The notes beneath the pieces were generated by a model, which was not told the origin of the DNA, did no database searches, and saw only the letters and a list, made by a program, of their open reading frames with translations. A stretch of 64,000 bases of DNA from NCBI GenBank assembly GCA_037074765.1, contig JBAMDO010000580.1:992001-1056000 (forward strand), given 5' to 3'. The stretch comes from Mansonella perstans. Taxonomy: Eukaryota; Nematoda; Chromadorea; Rhabditida; Onchocercidae. This document shows positions 12,103 to 25,741 of this stretch, one piece after another (position 1 is the stretch's first letter; every line of letters begins with the position of its first letter). A program made the translations under genes and the position numbers.

Positions 12103-12238
12103 CCTGTCAATTATAGCAAGTTACCGTATACAACAAATCCAATTAATGACAAACCGGAAAACAAAATATGAAAAAAAGCTGGGAAACAGAATAACCATCA
12201 CTAGATTCATTATAATACATAGCCAGTAGTAACAACAA

Positions 12239-15200
12239 TCACATTATATCAAGATCTTTTTTCAGCTGAACAACTAGCTGCCAGTCTGCTTTTGATAAAT
12301 CATTCCGAAAATGTGCTTTGCAAACATCTATTGTTTCACGTGTTATCTGAATTAAGAAAATAAACTTTAATATAAATCTCTTTTTACATCTCTCTATTGC
12401 CAAATACTCTACTGCTATTATTTAAAATCTGTTCAATTTCCCACGCTTCAACACAGTGATGCAAAATCACAGATATAATTTAACACTTAAACTAACATAT
12501 GTCAATTGATAATTAAACAGCACTGAGAAATTCTTTAAAAACAAAAAATTTTTTGTAAATCTCAAATAAGTCACCAGCCTGAACAAAAACAATATAATAT
12601 TGAAGCATCAACTTTCTTACTTTAAAATTTGCAGAAACTTACCCGACTGACTAATATATCCTGGTGCGTAAAATGTCTTCCATAAAGTTTTGGTGCTTCG
12701 CCAGTTGTGTTTTCTATTTTTATGCAAACTTCTTCTCCCGCACGAACGATTTCCACTTGTTCATGATTCCGCTCAATACTTGACACAGTACCAATGAAAA
12801 GACACTAAAATTGGAACTAACTGGAAAATAAATGAAAAGATATTTTTTCTTTCCGTTGAACAGCCTCAAAAATACATAAAACTTACGTCTTTAGAAGGAA
12901 CGCATAGTGGAGCACCTCGTTTCAGCTGTCCAGCCTCAACAGATACACCAATTATAATGGGATTACGGGCGTTAAATACGTGTTGCGGAAGAATCCTTAA
13001 CTTGCATGGAAAAACTGCTAAATGTTCATTTTGTCGTCGATGTTTCAGTCTCAACTCTTCCCTGAAATCCAGAAATAGAAAAACCTTTTCAAATTTGTGG
13101 ATTTATTTTGATGCATTTTCATGTCCATGATCACAAACATGATTCTAGTATTCAATGGAAAATAGCAATGGATGTGAATTTTGTCATATATACAGTGTTT
13201 TGAAATACATATTTGTGAGCCATTGACATGCATAACCTGAACTTTCTTACAAAAAATCGACGGGATTCTTCCATGAAACACTTTGCATTTCAAATCTCTC
13301 CGGACATCCACCTCCTTTATCATTTCTAATTTCCACTGAATCAAAATTATGTACCTATATTTGAGGAAGCTATCCTCCAAGTGATATATAATGTCAGCAG
13401 AAAAAATGCGAACACCCTCACTAGCTGCAAATTGTTCCACTTCACGGTCAACACGAACATCGAATGCAAGTATACAGGCATACTCTTCTTTCCTTTCCAG
13501 CATTGCTGCTGCTTTCTGCACATCTTTTTTATGCACTGGCCCGATATTTACGTTTGAATAAGGTATTTTTTGTGTCTAAAAGTGAAATTTCGTAAAAATA
13601 AGAAAACTTCCACAAAGAAAAATTTTCTCTGGAACGAATATAGAATGACAGAAGAAGTTTCGGAAGGATGAAACATACCCTCAGGAACTCCAACAAAGCT
13701 TCTAATGAGCCTAGTGTACTAGCCTGAACGTATACCCCCTCAGGTTTCTTTTTGATAGCCATAAGAGCTTTAGATAATTGTGCTTCACAGTCCTCCCTGA
13801 AACAAAACATATTTACGCATGTTTACATAAGCAACGAATTCTAAGGACAGAAATAGGAAATTCCACTATTTACAGGAATAAAAGGCATGCCTGAGTACGA
13901 GAAGTTCATCTTCTCGGTTTGCAACAAATATTGGTAAGCCAGCAAGTGCTTTTTCCAAATTCTTTGCAAGTACTTTAATTCCTTGTGCACCTTTTATCAT
14001 TTGATAATGTTCATATGCATTCTAAAATATGTCAATATATTAGTGTAAGCCAGAATGAAGTACATTCTTCACTTGAAATTTTCATAAAAATCTTATCAGT
14101 TGTACCGCAAGAACAAAACAACACCTTGACTCTCAATTCTTTCAAAGGCTGCGGCATCAACAGCTCACGAATTTGAGTGATGATGGCTCCATCAGTACCC
14201 GTAAGGACGATAACATCGCCGACTCTTAAAGAGCCATTAACTAATATCACATCTATTGTAGTTCCTAATCCGGGAAGAGACTTTACCTGAAAAAAATTCC
14301 AATTTCTATTAGACAAACTGTTAGTATATATATTAAGTTACTAAGCACAATGACTACAAAAAACATTTCCTTACCTCCATAACGGTACAATCAAGCTCTT
14401 CGCAATATGCTAACTTCTTCGCTAGCCTATTCTGTGAATCACTAACAATATGTGCCATTATATTACCAATACCATCACCAAGAAATGCGGAAGTTGGAAC
14501 CATACTAATATACTCGTTCAAATCTGGATTTTCATTTGCCATAACAACGTTTACTCCCTTGAAAAAAAATGGCATAACATATGTGAAATGGAATCACTCC
14601 GTAGCTCTCATTGCGATTTTCTTATTAATTTGGCAGACTTTAAGTCCAGTATCATTTATAATTATTAATAAAAACTTCCTAATTCTCAAAGCATTCCCTC
14701 TTTTTCTTAATCTGTGCTCAAAATCTTGTCTAGCCTTCAATAGATATACCTGTTCGGCGAATTGTAATACAACTTTATCTTTAAGTTCTTTGAATTGTAG
14801 TTGGGTGTTGAGTGGTTGGGACTTTAAATGCTGATAGATGTCTTTCCGTGGATTCGACTCGTAATTGTATAAACGATCGATCTGAAGACAAAAATTACAG
14901 CAACCATAAGATACGAAACCACAGTGATATAGAAATGAAAAAAATTACATTAAAAATTACTTTATTCAATGCTATCACAAATGGAGTTTGTCTTTTCCTC
15001 AGTAAATTAAATGACTCGAGCGTTTGTTGTTCAAGCCCATGCATTATATCAACAACCAAAATTGCATAATCACATAGTGAAGAACCACGAGATCGTAAAT
15101 TACTGCAAAAACCAAGCTTGGCATCAAAATAAATTCATATATTAATGAATTTCATGAAAAAATAAAACTCTTTGTTTCCCAATGTAACACTCTTATGGTC

Positions 15201-18200
15201 ACACTCAGTATATCATTGCCAACTCCATAACAGTTGAATCATGTACTTTTGTTTTGGACTGTTTCATTATTATACCAGCTAATTAATTCTCACCATTCAT
15301 CTTATATCATACATTCCATGCATGAGCAAGTTATAACGGTCATACTAATAGTACAAAAAGAACTTCCTCAGGCAACTACGATTAAGACAATAAACAATGT
15401 AAGATCTTTGCATTGTACGCTCTTTAGATGATGAATGTTCTTAGTATTGCTTGGAAGCTACCACATGTGAATGAATATAATTGCTTCAGGCTGCCTATCT
15501 TTGACAATTTTTATCCAATACATCGCTTTCATGCTAACACTAAGATAAAATACCCGTACTAGATTTTTTACGACATATCATTATTACTAAGAGTTTTCTA
15601 AAAATATATATAAGCTTTCAAATACAAAAAAACTTACGAAAAACTTTCATGGCCAGGAGTGTCAATTATTAAGAGTCCAGGAATTTTCATTTCACTGCCG
15701 ATGAACTAAAAAAACTGGAAAATTGCAAATAAATCACAAACAACACAGAAAATTAAATGGAAATAACGAAATTTGAATTAGCTACTCACATCTCGCACCA
15801 TTTTAGTACGTTCTATGATTGCAGCGGCCGGCACTTGTGTAGCACCGATTTGTTGCGTTATTCCACCAGCTTCGCCATCTTGTACATTTGTGCGTCGAAT
15901 CTATTAAAATTAACAGAGATATTTAAATTCGTTAAAAGAACAATCAAAATACGATTCCACAAAGCGAAGAAAAGCGAAGGAAAAAGAAAAGCAAAGCGAA
16001 GAAAAGTGAAGTACCGTATCTAACATTTTCGTTTTTCCTGTGTCGACGTGTCCAAGCACACAGATGACTGGTGATCGTAAATTATTTATTGAGCGTTTAG
16101 CTTCAGCTTGCTCGCTTCGTTTCTGAATTAAAATTTTCAAAAAATGAAACAACACTGATAACTCCGAGTAAAAGATGAAAATGCAACCTTCAAACGTGCT
16201 CGCACTTTCTCTTTCAACTGTTCCTTGCTTTCCTGACTTTCTTGCTCGTCATCACTAGTATCTTCTTCATCTTCTTCATCGAATTCTTCTGAAGAATCGG
16301 AGTCTTCTACTTCCTCAATGAATTGTCTTGACTCAACCTCCATTGAAACCATCTACAATAGTAAGATAAACGATTTGAATATCTTTAATTATTTCTGGGC
16401 AAAGCGGAATGCTATGCGACCTGAAAAATATTACAGACCTCATCTTCTGCAGGTGTAGCCATTTGTACAACTTGTTCTGAAACACATGATGCCACTTCTT
16501 GTTCTTCCCCATGTATATTTTCCCAGTCATCAATAACTTCACCCTCAACATCCCACGAACTAAGTATTTCTTCATCTTGTGGTTTCACCACTTCACAATA
16601 TTCTGAGAATTTTATCTCTGCATTCGATAAAGGTTGAACACTTTCTGAAACGGTGCCTGGAATAAAACTGTGAAAAATTCAGTCAGCAAACTTGACAAAA
16701 AAACGTTTAAAAAATATACATTAAAAGAGTGCTAAAAAAGAAAAACCTTTGTCGTCTTGTTTCAGCTCTCTTTTTGGTTTTTTTTTTCCGTATACAGGGC
16801 GTTTCACTGGCGCCTCATCATTTTCTCGCCTTAGCGCACTTGGAAGTATGATATCTAGAGAAATATGAAACATAAGTGAATGTTATTCAGATATTCACAT
16901 AGACACATCCTTTGACTTAATCGGAAAGTCATACTTGAATTAGCTAATAATGCTTGCTGTCTCCTTAGCTTTTCCTTCTGTGCTGGTGTCAGATATTTTC
17001 CCTCCGCCTTCAGCTTATCCTCACGTTCTTTTTTCTTCTGTTTTTCACGTTCCCTCTTTTCCTTGACCAGTCGTTCCTGAACAAAATATTTACATCAGGA
17101 TCTGAAAACCCTCATCAACTGCAAAAATTGATGAAACAAGAAACTCACTTCTTCTTCCTTCGCTTTTTGTTGTGCAATCAGTCTCTCCTCTTCTTCCTTT
17201 TGCTCTTTTATTATCTTTTCTTCCTCTTCTTGCTTTCTACGTAATATTTCTTTGATAAAATCGACCTAAAACTTTGTTACTTTATCTGGAATAGACAGTC
17301 AAGTTAATTTATGACCAAATAAATATCCCATGCATAACAAACACTGCGTCATAATTGCAAATTAAGCAAAAACAAAAACCTCCACACTCTCTATACAATT
17401 ATTGCAAATGTATTTACAATCAAACGCACATGTTTTTTCTTTTTTGTTTCCTTTTTGTCGCCATCCTTCTTTGCATCGCCTTTCTTCTTCTTTTTTTCTG
17501 TTTCATCAGTTGCCTTAAAGAAATCTATTCAGAAAAACTTCGAATTGTTCATTCTAGACGTTTGTTATAACTGTCCAAAAAAATATCAGACAATCCAAAC
17601 TAATAAACACATGCAAATGTAACCATTTACTTTTTGATTTTCCAATGGAACAGAATCTCCCTCAGTAGGTAATTCGGACCCAGCTAGTTTTTCCTTCTCT
17701 GCTGAACCTTTTTTTTTTTTCTTTCCATCCTTTTTCTTGGTCATAAGATCCCCGCCATTAACTGCTGCAATGGTTATTTCTCCAGTCTTGTCAGCACCAA
17801 CTGAAATAATCCTTACGATATGCGTGATTCGAAAGTCAATTTAACATGAAGTATTAAAATTACGATAACTCGAGTCAACCATATATAACATTTTATTATT
17901 CTGAAATGAATAAATAATATGCCTGTGATATTTTCAGCAGCTGAGGGTATTTTTAAATCTTCACCAGTCTGCATTTCTGCTGTATAAGTTACGTTAAGAG
18001 CTGATCCTTTTTTCTTCTTTTCTTTAGGTACTTTTTCCACAGGTTTCTCAAGATCCGCAAGTAAAGCATCCAAGTCCTCATCTTCTTTCAAACCCTAAAA
18101 TGTAAGATTTTCGGAATATTATGAATTGTCTTACAATATTTCCATAATTAATATGGAAATACTAACAAAGCTGAAAACTCAATCTGACAACAATCACCTT

Positions 18201-19021
18201 TTTTCCTTTTTTTCCTTTTGCTTTTCCCTCTCCCTTCAACTTTGTTGTTGTTGTTTGTTGCTTAGAAAATCCTTTTGCCTCATCAGGTTTACTCCTTTCG
18301 TTCACTTTTCTTTTTTCTTCTTTACTTTTTACCTTGCCTGTATTGTTCGAATTTTCACTAATATTTCCATCATCCTTCTCTGTATCATCGTCATCGGAAT
18401 TATTCTGAAATAAAATGAAAATAATACATCAAAAAAAAATATCACAATAATCCATAATCAAAATGACTCGCAGTTTACGCAAACTTTACGTAAACACAAT
18501 TGCTTCCAAATGAAGGAAAGAAATATTGCACAATGAGAAAAATTTGCGAGAAGTTGGAATGAAACTTTACGCGCTTCCGAGAAATGTTTATTCTAATTAC
18601 TGAAAAAATACACGTACTCCAGCAAGCATACTGAATGCTCCAATTTTCCCGCTACCGTAAACGGGTACCAGCATTTCTTCATCATTTCCACTGTCGTCAT
18701 CATCAGTCTTAGAACCAGAGGATTGTTTCAATTCGATTGCTTCGGCATTCACATCTTCCGACCTATTTATCATAAAGTTTTGAACATAAAATATGATGGG
18801 ATGCACTCATTTTGAAATCCAATTTGGAAAATTTTCGACAATATTTTATTACTCAGATATGATATGCTTATGCTTATACTTGCCTTTATAATTTTGCTTA
18901 CTCTTTTAGCTTTATTCTATTAATTTCAATATTCAGTTATTAAGTTAAATGATAACAATATCTCTTCACTTTCATACCATTCATTTTTCTTATTGCTCTT
19001 TTTCTTCTTTTTTGTTGCCAT
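12239..19021 (-). CDS. eIF5B: Eukaryotic translation initiation factor 5B (IF2-type GTPase)
   Basis: Ribosome-dependent GTPase that joins the 60S subunit to the 48S initiation complex. Twenty-four exons keep phase throughout (start 19021, stop 12239-12241): 18978-19021, 18618-18762, 18198-18404, 17923-18094, 17631-17800, 17430-17513, 17149-17265, 16935-17076, 16747-16854, 16439-16656, 16188-16352, 16015-16122, 15790-15900, 15638-15705, 14961-15102, 14750-14881, 14375-14557, 14125-14286, 13891-14021, 13679-13796, 13355-13575, 12887-13061, 12643-12804 and 12239-12346; 1130 residues. The N-terminal half is Lys/Glu/Asp-rich ([15 protein letters not shown], coiled-coil [10 protein letters not shown], acidic [15 protein letters not shown]). 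The G domain has GHVDTGKT (G1), GITQQIGAT (G2), DTPGHE (G3) and NKID (G4). Later domains show [28 protein letters not shown] and PCKLRILPQ blocks, and a [12 protein letters not shown] tail. Two introns use GC donors (13890 and 17922). Confidence 0.97.
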
Positions 19022-19974
19022 TTTCAAGCAAAATCATTGTTTTATTGCATGAATACTGTCAATAAACTGATAAGAATCGAACTGATAAAGCAATAACTGC
19101 AATTAATCCTTTCACCATATTTAGCAAGATTCCTGCAAAGGAACGCAACAAAACGACCTTAATAAATCCCTTAACCTTCCTGCCACCCCCTAAACCCTGG
19201 TAAAATACCCGAACTGGAGTGTGCTCCAATGACTAGAGTCACTATGAGATTAATGATCCCAATATGAGCATAAACGTGCCTCCTGGAAAGATAGTTCTTT
19301 GTTTTTCATTTCTGTTATTGTACCGTCTTGTCTTATTCGTTATTATTGATAGAAGAGAAAAAGGTGATCACTTAATTAGGCATAGAACCTAAAGATATGT
19401 TGTTGCTCATCAAAAGTTTGGTTGTTACAGTTACAATGAAAAAGGACTCACAAGTAAAAAAAGCTGATCTCATTTTGAGTTTTTCCAGTAGCAATTGCAA
19501 TTTCAGTATAAAGAATGTCCTGAAAACTCATTTCAGTCTTTTGATAAGTCACGCAGTGATATTTAAGGATGATGCAACAATGTAATCAACAGTTTTCGAT
19601 GCAGTAAATTTAATCATCAAACATGCAAGTAAGTTTATTACTTATCTTTTCAATAAATCCAAAAACACTAAAGATAACGATTTGAAATGTTTCAGGGAGA
19701 ATAACTTGATCCTAAAGTACTAACTGAAGCATGGATTTGAAGCATCCGCTATGTTAGATAGTCTAGGCAACTAAATTTGTTTACTATTAATTTAATTTTG
19801 ATTTAATTAGTTTGGATTCAATTTTTCAATTTATTTATTTAAAATACATTCCATTTTCCACTTCCTAATTCAGCCTCACTATGTTCAGGTCATATTAATG
19901 ACTGAAAATATATTTACAAAGAAAACTATATTTAAGTTTCTTGATTTTCAGTAGAGAAGTTCGGAAATGAACCT
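19022..19974. other. Upstream region of eIF5B gene
   Basis: Contains a possible trans-splice acceptor on the - strand (TTATTGACAG ending at 19056) 34 bases before the eIF5B ATG. A short + strand open frame (19397-19585) shows no family resemblance and lacks codon character. Nothing else is supported here. Confidence 0.4.
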
Positions 19975-22900
19975 TCAACCAAGTTTTATTTGTTTCTGGC
20001 AAACTTTGAGATCGATGAGTGAAGAAATCCTGTATAATTTTTTCCATTAAAATGCAACAATATTCATGACTGTTGTCGAAAGAAGATCGAAATACGGGTA
20101 CAAAAGAAAGTTTTGTTGTAAAATAAGGCAGATCAGTTAAAAAAAAACTTTAAATGATCACTAGTGATTTAAGTGATAGCTCGCTTGGAGATAGTGAACT
20201 ATATTCTAGAGGAAGTCACTAAATAAATTATAGGTAAAATTATCGAAAACAGAATGAATGTGAAATCATCAAGCTTGAAAGCTATCTAAAGTACTTATGA
20301 CATAGTCATGAAAGTTTGAGAATTTAAAGTTTGCTGAGCATTCTGGAAAAACTTTCAAACAAATGACTGGTAGAAGATTTTAAAGTTCAAATCTCTAAAA
20401 TAGTATTCAGTGATACTGTTTTACCATGCCTTACGAGTTTGCTGTTTCAGTATGGCACATCTCCTGAGATGGAACGATAGCTAGCTGAATTCGATGTAAA
20501 TCTAAACCAGACTTTAGAGAAAATGATGTATTACTTAATCACATATACCCACAAAAAAACTAGGCTTCTTTATCGCTAATTTTGACATAAATGCAGTGGA
20601 CTTTTGTAAACAAATTGACTAAAGCTTATCAGACGAATTTATAATTAGAGGAAAACATTTACCCGCAACAATACGCTTTTCGATTCAGAAAGCTTCACTT
20701 TCTCATTATCAGATATATCCCAAAACTTAACTATGTTCTTGTCTTGCTAACTAAGAAATTCGAAATTCTTTTTAAATTTTCTATTTGCTAAATTTCTCTC
20801 ATAATATCTATCTCATTTCCATCCGGACAAAGAGCAAAATAGAAATTCTTTCATGAAGTTGTTGAGTACTTAAAAAGAGTGGATTCTTAACATACAGCTT
20901 TCTGGAAAGTTTAGCAGCTTTTGCACGTGCGTAAGACTGGAATCGGGAAAATACTGCTGCTCTTCCTGCTCTTGTTGCCATATTTCTAGGAAGACAGCAG
21001 CCAAAAATGAATGTACATTCAGTATTTGGACCAAAAGGAATTTATTCAAGGATGATTCGGAATGCGATAGCACTGTTCAGACAAATAATCGCAATCTTGA
21101 GCAGATCATATAACTGATGATTTTACGAACTAAGTTAATAATACAATTTATCAGCTGATGGAAATGATCCGGTGAAAGCTTTTCAATTTTATTTTTAATA
21201 TTCTAATTCAATTATTCCAGTTCTTCAAGATTTTTGATTTGTTCTAAAACTATAAACACATTTGCATATTACTTCCCAAAGAAATGCTTTATAGAAGTGT
21301 TTTTGTATATTGCCTGATAATAATAGAAACGATTTGAACTTTTTCCTTGGTATGACGCAATCTTTGTTCTTCATCAATTTTTTTGACTTCTGAAATATAG
21401 AACTTAAACCATTATAAACATCTGAGTAAGCTTTACACGGTCACAGGATAGTGAGGTAGCTAAATATCTTTCAAAAACTTTCAAATGAATAATTCTTGGA
21501 AAAAACAATATTCCAGTACGTTCAGTGAAAATGTTTATCAGTTAATTTAGAAGATTAAAAAATATAACTCAACAGAATACGCAAAGTAATGAAGTTCTAT
21601 GCAAAAACAAGTGAGAAAAAAGCGAGGAAATGAGGAAAATTTCTCTATTTATAATTCCGCGGTTTTGAATAGGAAAAAACTTTTTTCTTTATCCGAACTT
21701 TTGAATGGCCTACTTATAAACAATATTCCACTCTTGCATGCCTTTAAATTTTACAATCCGAAAATGTTTTAAAGTAAGTAAACAGAATGCGACGCTATCA
21801 AAACATTTGGATGAGAGGAATGAAAATTGAAAATAGCTTTTAGAAAACTTAGCTAAATGAAAGACGCAACTGAATAAAAAAACAATCTCACAACAAAGAA
21901 TCGCATTTAAAAAGAATAGCAGTGTAAGAGTGGTAATTAACTAGCATACAATTCTGCTAGTTTAAAATGCATTTAACATAAAGTCTATCCAGAAGTTATC
22001 ATTGATAAGAAGATTTAGAAGCTTAACAAATCAAAGCTAAGTGCGCCGCAAACATGCGAAATGTGAATTGTATCATGCATACAAATAACCACTATCTTAA
22101 CAGAAGAAGAGAAGAACTTCCAACCTTATAGTAATCGAACCATCAAAATCGACATATTTTCGTCTAATATCTATTCCAACATTTACTTCTGATTATATCG
22201 CATTAGCATGAAAATAATGTACGTATCAGTTCAAATGTTATGGTCATCACCGATGCAGCTCAGTGCAAAATATTCAGTTTCAAAGTACAATTATATCAAT
22301 TATTTCAACCTTAAATTGACCAATAGTTAATAGTGACCACATAATATGTAGAAACAAAACAATAAGTAGTGTAATAAATCAGCAACATGTAAATAAAATT
22401 GTTTACATTTGGAAAATGCGAAGGAATAACCATGAAGAAGTTCGGTAATTTCCGCAATGACACCTGAGACTTTGCTCACCTTCTTAACATCAAAGGTTGA
22501 GACCGAGTATCAGGTGGGATTGCGAATACCTGCTGAAATCTACAAACAGTTTCTACAGAAAGATACCGTTAGTCACTTGAAGTTGTTAATTTGTTTGTTA
22601 TATGGAATTGTGTGGTACAAACAGTCCCAGGAAACATCAGATGTTTGCACGATATTTCTTTATATATTATATTTAGATATATAATAAAAACCTAAAATCA
22701 AAGTTGTTTCGTTGTTGAACGAGTGTAGCATTACTGTGAGGAAGAATCCTGCGGGACTTCGGTACATATAAGAAACAGTACCATAGAGGAGATGACTGAC
22801 AAATGGCAAAATATAGAATTTATGAATTATTGTAATCGATATTTCACTGAAAAATTTCAATCCCATGGAGAGGTATCAAGAATCAGTGCAAATCCACTTG

Positions 22901-23559
22901 TTTACATTATCATTGATAAAATATTTAAATGACAAGATAACTAAAAATGTGTTATAAATTCTGGCCAATTTGGTCACAACGGTTGCATAGTTACAAGCAA
23001 GTGGTGACGAACAGCAACATTATTTGTGCATTCAGATCTTAAAAAAAAACATCGTCAAATCTGAATACATTCGAAAGAATTCATAAACTGAACAGTTTTC
23101 TTTGAATAAAGTTAGTTACTATGTTTAATTTTTAAGATCTAAGTGCACAAATAACGTGCGCAAGAAAGTGAGAATAATTTAAGACTGGACATTGGTTTTC
23201 ACACATCAATGTAAGACTACAAACTTGCATAAGCAAGTAAACTTTAGCTTAAATTAATCCCATTTGTACTTTGAATTAAAAAAAAAAAAAAATCACTAAC
23301 TCATTTTTAAATAACTTCCTCTTGCCCAGCAAATCATTTTTCAGTTTTTCTCCCAAAGCTAGCAAAAGCAAATTGTGAGAAGGGTTCATTTTAGAAAAAA
23401 TTCGAAGATCTCGAAACGACTAAAGACATTGATCAGATGGAGTGAAATAGAGTGCGGAGAAGCTTCGACAATGTTCCCAAATGTATCCATCGGGAAAAAC
23501 ACGATGAATGATGTGAGAACGAAAAGGCATTGACACAGCGCAGATAACTTTGATGGCAT
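19975..23559 (-). CDS. Candidate secreted small-peptide gene, five exons (hand model)
   Basis: No family recognised. Five short, relatively GC-rich segments join with agreeing phases at all four junctions: 23428-23559, 22692-22795, 20896-20985, 20425-20463 and 19975-20029 (139 residues, stop at 19975-19977). Exon 1 starts MPSKLSALC and runs into a hydrophobic core (CLFVLTSFIVFF) typical of a signal peptide. Exon 2 has an N-glycosylation sequon (NAT) and the basic site KSRR. Exon 3 is Ala/Arg/Lys-rich (FSRFQSYARAKAAKLSRK). Exons 4 and 5 give RCAILKQQTRKA, then W, then ISSLIDLKVCQKQIKLG. Cysteines after the signal peptide: 51, 111 and 132. Donors GTATGT and GTAAAA are good, GTTTTT fair and GTCTTT weak; the acceptors are good. 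A neuropeptide-like or other secreted regulator is possible. Chance assembly of unrelated open segments is the main alternative. Confidence 0.35.
23020..23154. repeat. Short element bounded by 22 bp inverted repeats
   Basis: Left arm 23020-23041 (ttatttgtgcattcagatct...) and right arm 23133-23154 are reverse complements at 20 of 22 positions, enclosing about 90 bp of AT-rich sequence. The size and form fit a MITE-like relic or a stable RNA stem. No clear target-site duplication was seen. Confidence 0.6.
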
Positions 23560-24462
23560 GTTGTCGAGATGACAGTTCATTTAGAATTGAAAAGAAAGGA
23601 AAGGAGAAAGAAGAAAGGAGAGGTGAAATTGCACATGCATTTCACTATCTGATTGATAAAAACAAAGACGACAATCCAATCTTAAAATTTGCAAATGAAG
23701 TCCTTTTTTTTTGTCATTTTTCCTTCCTTCTATTTTGCTTTCTTTTCCAACTAAAAAAAAAAAAAAAAAAATAACGTGTTAGAATTAAATGAGTTTGCTC
23801 TAATGAAATAAGCACATGGAGAAATTCGAATACAATTTATAAGTTACTAGCATTTCCCTGCCCTGTTAATTCCATTCCATTGATTGTACTACTTTCGGTC
23901 TATCAGTTCAATCATTTGACATTTGACACTTTTTAATAATAGCAAAAAATTAAATTGTTACATGAAATCATACAACAGGATATAGTATTTTAGTGAGCAT
24001 AATACTAAGCATAACACAACAAAATGCATATTTAGATTTTTCGAGTATGTGAAATTGACATACACCATTTCATCATCTATTATTCATTCCCTCCGTACAT
24101 TTCACCTTAAATGCATTGTTTAAAAAAAAAATCATTCTTATATCTCGCAGAAAATAGAGCGAACATATTCTATTGATTCTGTTTGACTTTTTTTTGCCAG
24201 ACAGAAAAAATTTAACCAGTAGCTTCAATCTAATTTTTATTCTGCCACATTTCCAACGAAAGTCACTTAGCATTACTGTTCCACTACTGAAAGATTCTAA
24301 TCAACCTTCTATCCATGTTTTCCATTTTGATAATTCGTCTTTATAATCGAAGCACAGGGATCGCATTAAATATATGTCACTTTCACTTATTCTCGAAAGT
24401 TTGTTACAAAATAATCAGTAAAGTGCAATTTAAAAACATCGTATCAATCTAACCTACTGATA

Positions 24463-25741
24463 ATGATGACAACGGCCATAGATGCAGTTGTCGAATGGCA
24501 TTTTCTGCCTACTGATGAGAATTCAGAAAAGATGCTGTAGATGATCATCGTTCAACAGAACGAACTGATTAAAATGGCAGTAAAAGTGGCGCCAGAATGA
24601 CCGAACAAAAAGACCGATCGGCGATGAGGACCAATCGGCGGCATCTCACCTTGTATTCATAAACTTTCTTTATTCATCTTGTATTCATAAAATTTCCAGA
24701 AAAAACTCTGGCAGAATGGTGAAATAAAAAAGAGCTCCCCGCTTACTACATCTGTAATAAACTTGCTAACTCAGAATTACACTAATTCCGACGATTTATG
24801 TACATGACGCTATACTTTACCAATTTGTATATATATTGATGCGATCATCCAGTATTTCCCTCCATTTCTCCTTTCTTAGTCCAGTAGAGAAAATCATTTC
24901 TAAATTAGCATCAAATTAAAGTCAACTTGATAAATAATGAAGCCAATTTAGAGTGCGTTAATACAATTGGAAAATATTAAAATTAATCAATTTCATAGAT
25001 TCAGGAGAGACATAAGGATGACAATCGCATGTTAAATTGGAGACACATTAGAGAAATTGCTTTATTTGCGAAAATTTTTCTTTAAAATAAGCAAATATGC
25101 TTGCTTATTTAGAGCATGAAAACACAATTTGAAAAAACGTTGCTACGTTTATCAAGTATCATTTTTTCCCTTTCTCTTTCTCCCTCTCTTCCCCTAAAAT
25201 ACATCTTTAATCTCTATAGAGTTGAACTGAAAGTCAGATAAGCTTCGATTATGCATAGTTTTTCGCAAGATTCATTCATTGATCAGTACCCTGCTTGTAG
25301 GTTCCTCGAATAATCAGCTCAAAATGGAGACTGAAATTATTTTTCCAATCGGAACAATGAGATTCGAAATGTCAATATTCCATGCTTTATCATTTTACTA
25401 CATACCTTACAAGTATCACTGCAAAAATGAAGAGTAACGAGTCGGAAGCTGAAAAATATAAAATGCAATTCAATAGCTTTGTTTTAAAACTTCTTCCAAA
25501 AGTAACACCGAATAACGATAGCATCAAATTGTTTATTCCTACTGATGGGAATAGCACGGAAGAAATAACAATCGGTGGAGTAAATCTCCATCGACGAAGT
25601 GATGAATAAACAAGTAGGATCGGTAGTAATGACAATGACAACGATGGTTATGGCGACATGATGACAATAGACGATGATGGTTCACTGCGGCACCACGGTT
25701 ACAACCTCTTTTCAATGTTGAAAAGAATGAAGAGAGTGTAA
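24463..25741 (+). CDS. Candidate short two-exon gene with an in-frame stop
   Basis: No family recognised. A + strand frame starts with ATGATG at 24463 and runs to 24536 (MMTTAIDAVVEWHFLPTDEN..., 24 codons plus two bases) before a GTAGAT donor. It joins in phase to an acceptor (TTACAAG) ending at 25411 and a frame to a TAA at 25607-25609, including FVLKLLPKVTPNNDSIKLF and PTDGNSTEE. The same frame continues past the TAA for 43 coding-like codons (DNDGYGDMMTIDDDGS..., then FSMLKRMKRV) to a second stop at 25739-25741. Both parts are richer in GC than the flanks, and PTDENSEK and PTDGNSTEE resemble each other. Possible readings are stop-codon readthrough, alternative splicing, a decaying gene or chance. 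The start and the exon join are tentative. Confidence 0.3.

Larger units (their letters stand above)
9451..12238. other. Convergent intergenic spacer
   Basis: Lies between two genes whose 3' ends face each other. It is AT-rich with scattered short open frames on both strands and no family resemblance. It contains a possible downstream exon at 10224-10277, the 3 x 30 bp tandem repeat at 10628 and, on the - strand, poly(A) signals of the eIF5B gene. No RNA gene was recognised. Confidence 0.6.

Noticed and set aside
15757..16023. Open + strand frame over the eIF5B G domain
   Set aside because: Antisense of the exons encoding GITQQIGAT and the neighbouring intron; no independent support.
18126..18413. 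Hydrophobic + strand frame rich in Phe and Leu
   Set aside because: Antisense of the Lys-rich N-terminal exon of eIF5B (18198-18404); Lys codons read as Phe on the other strand.
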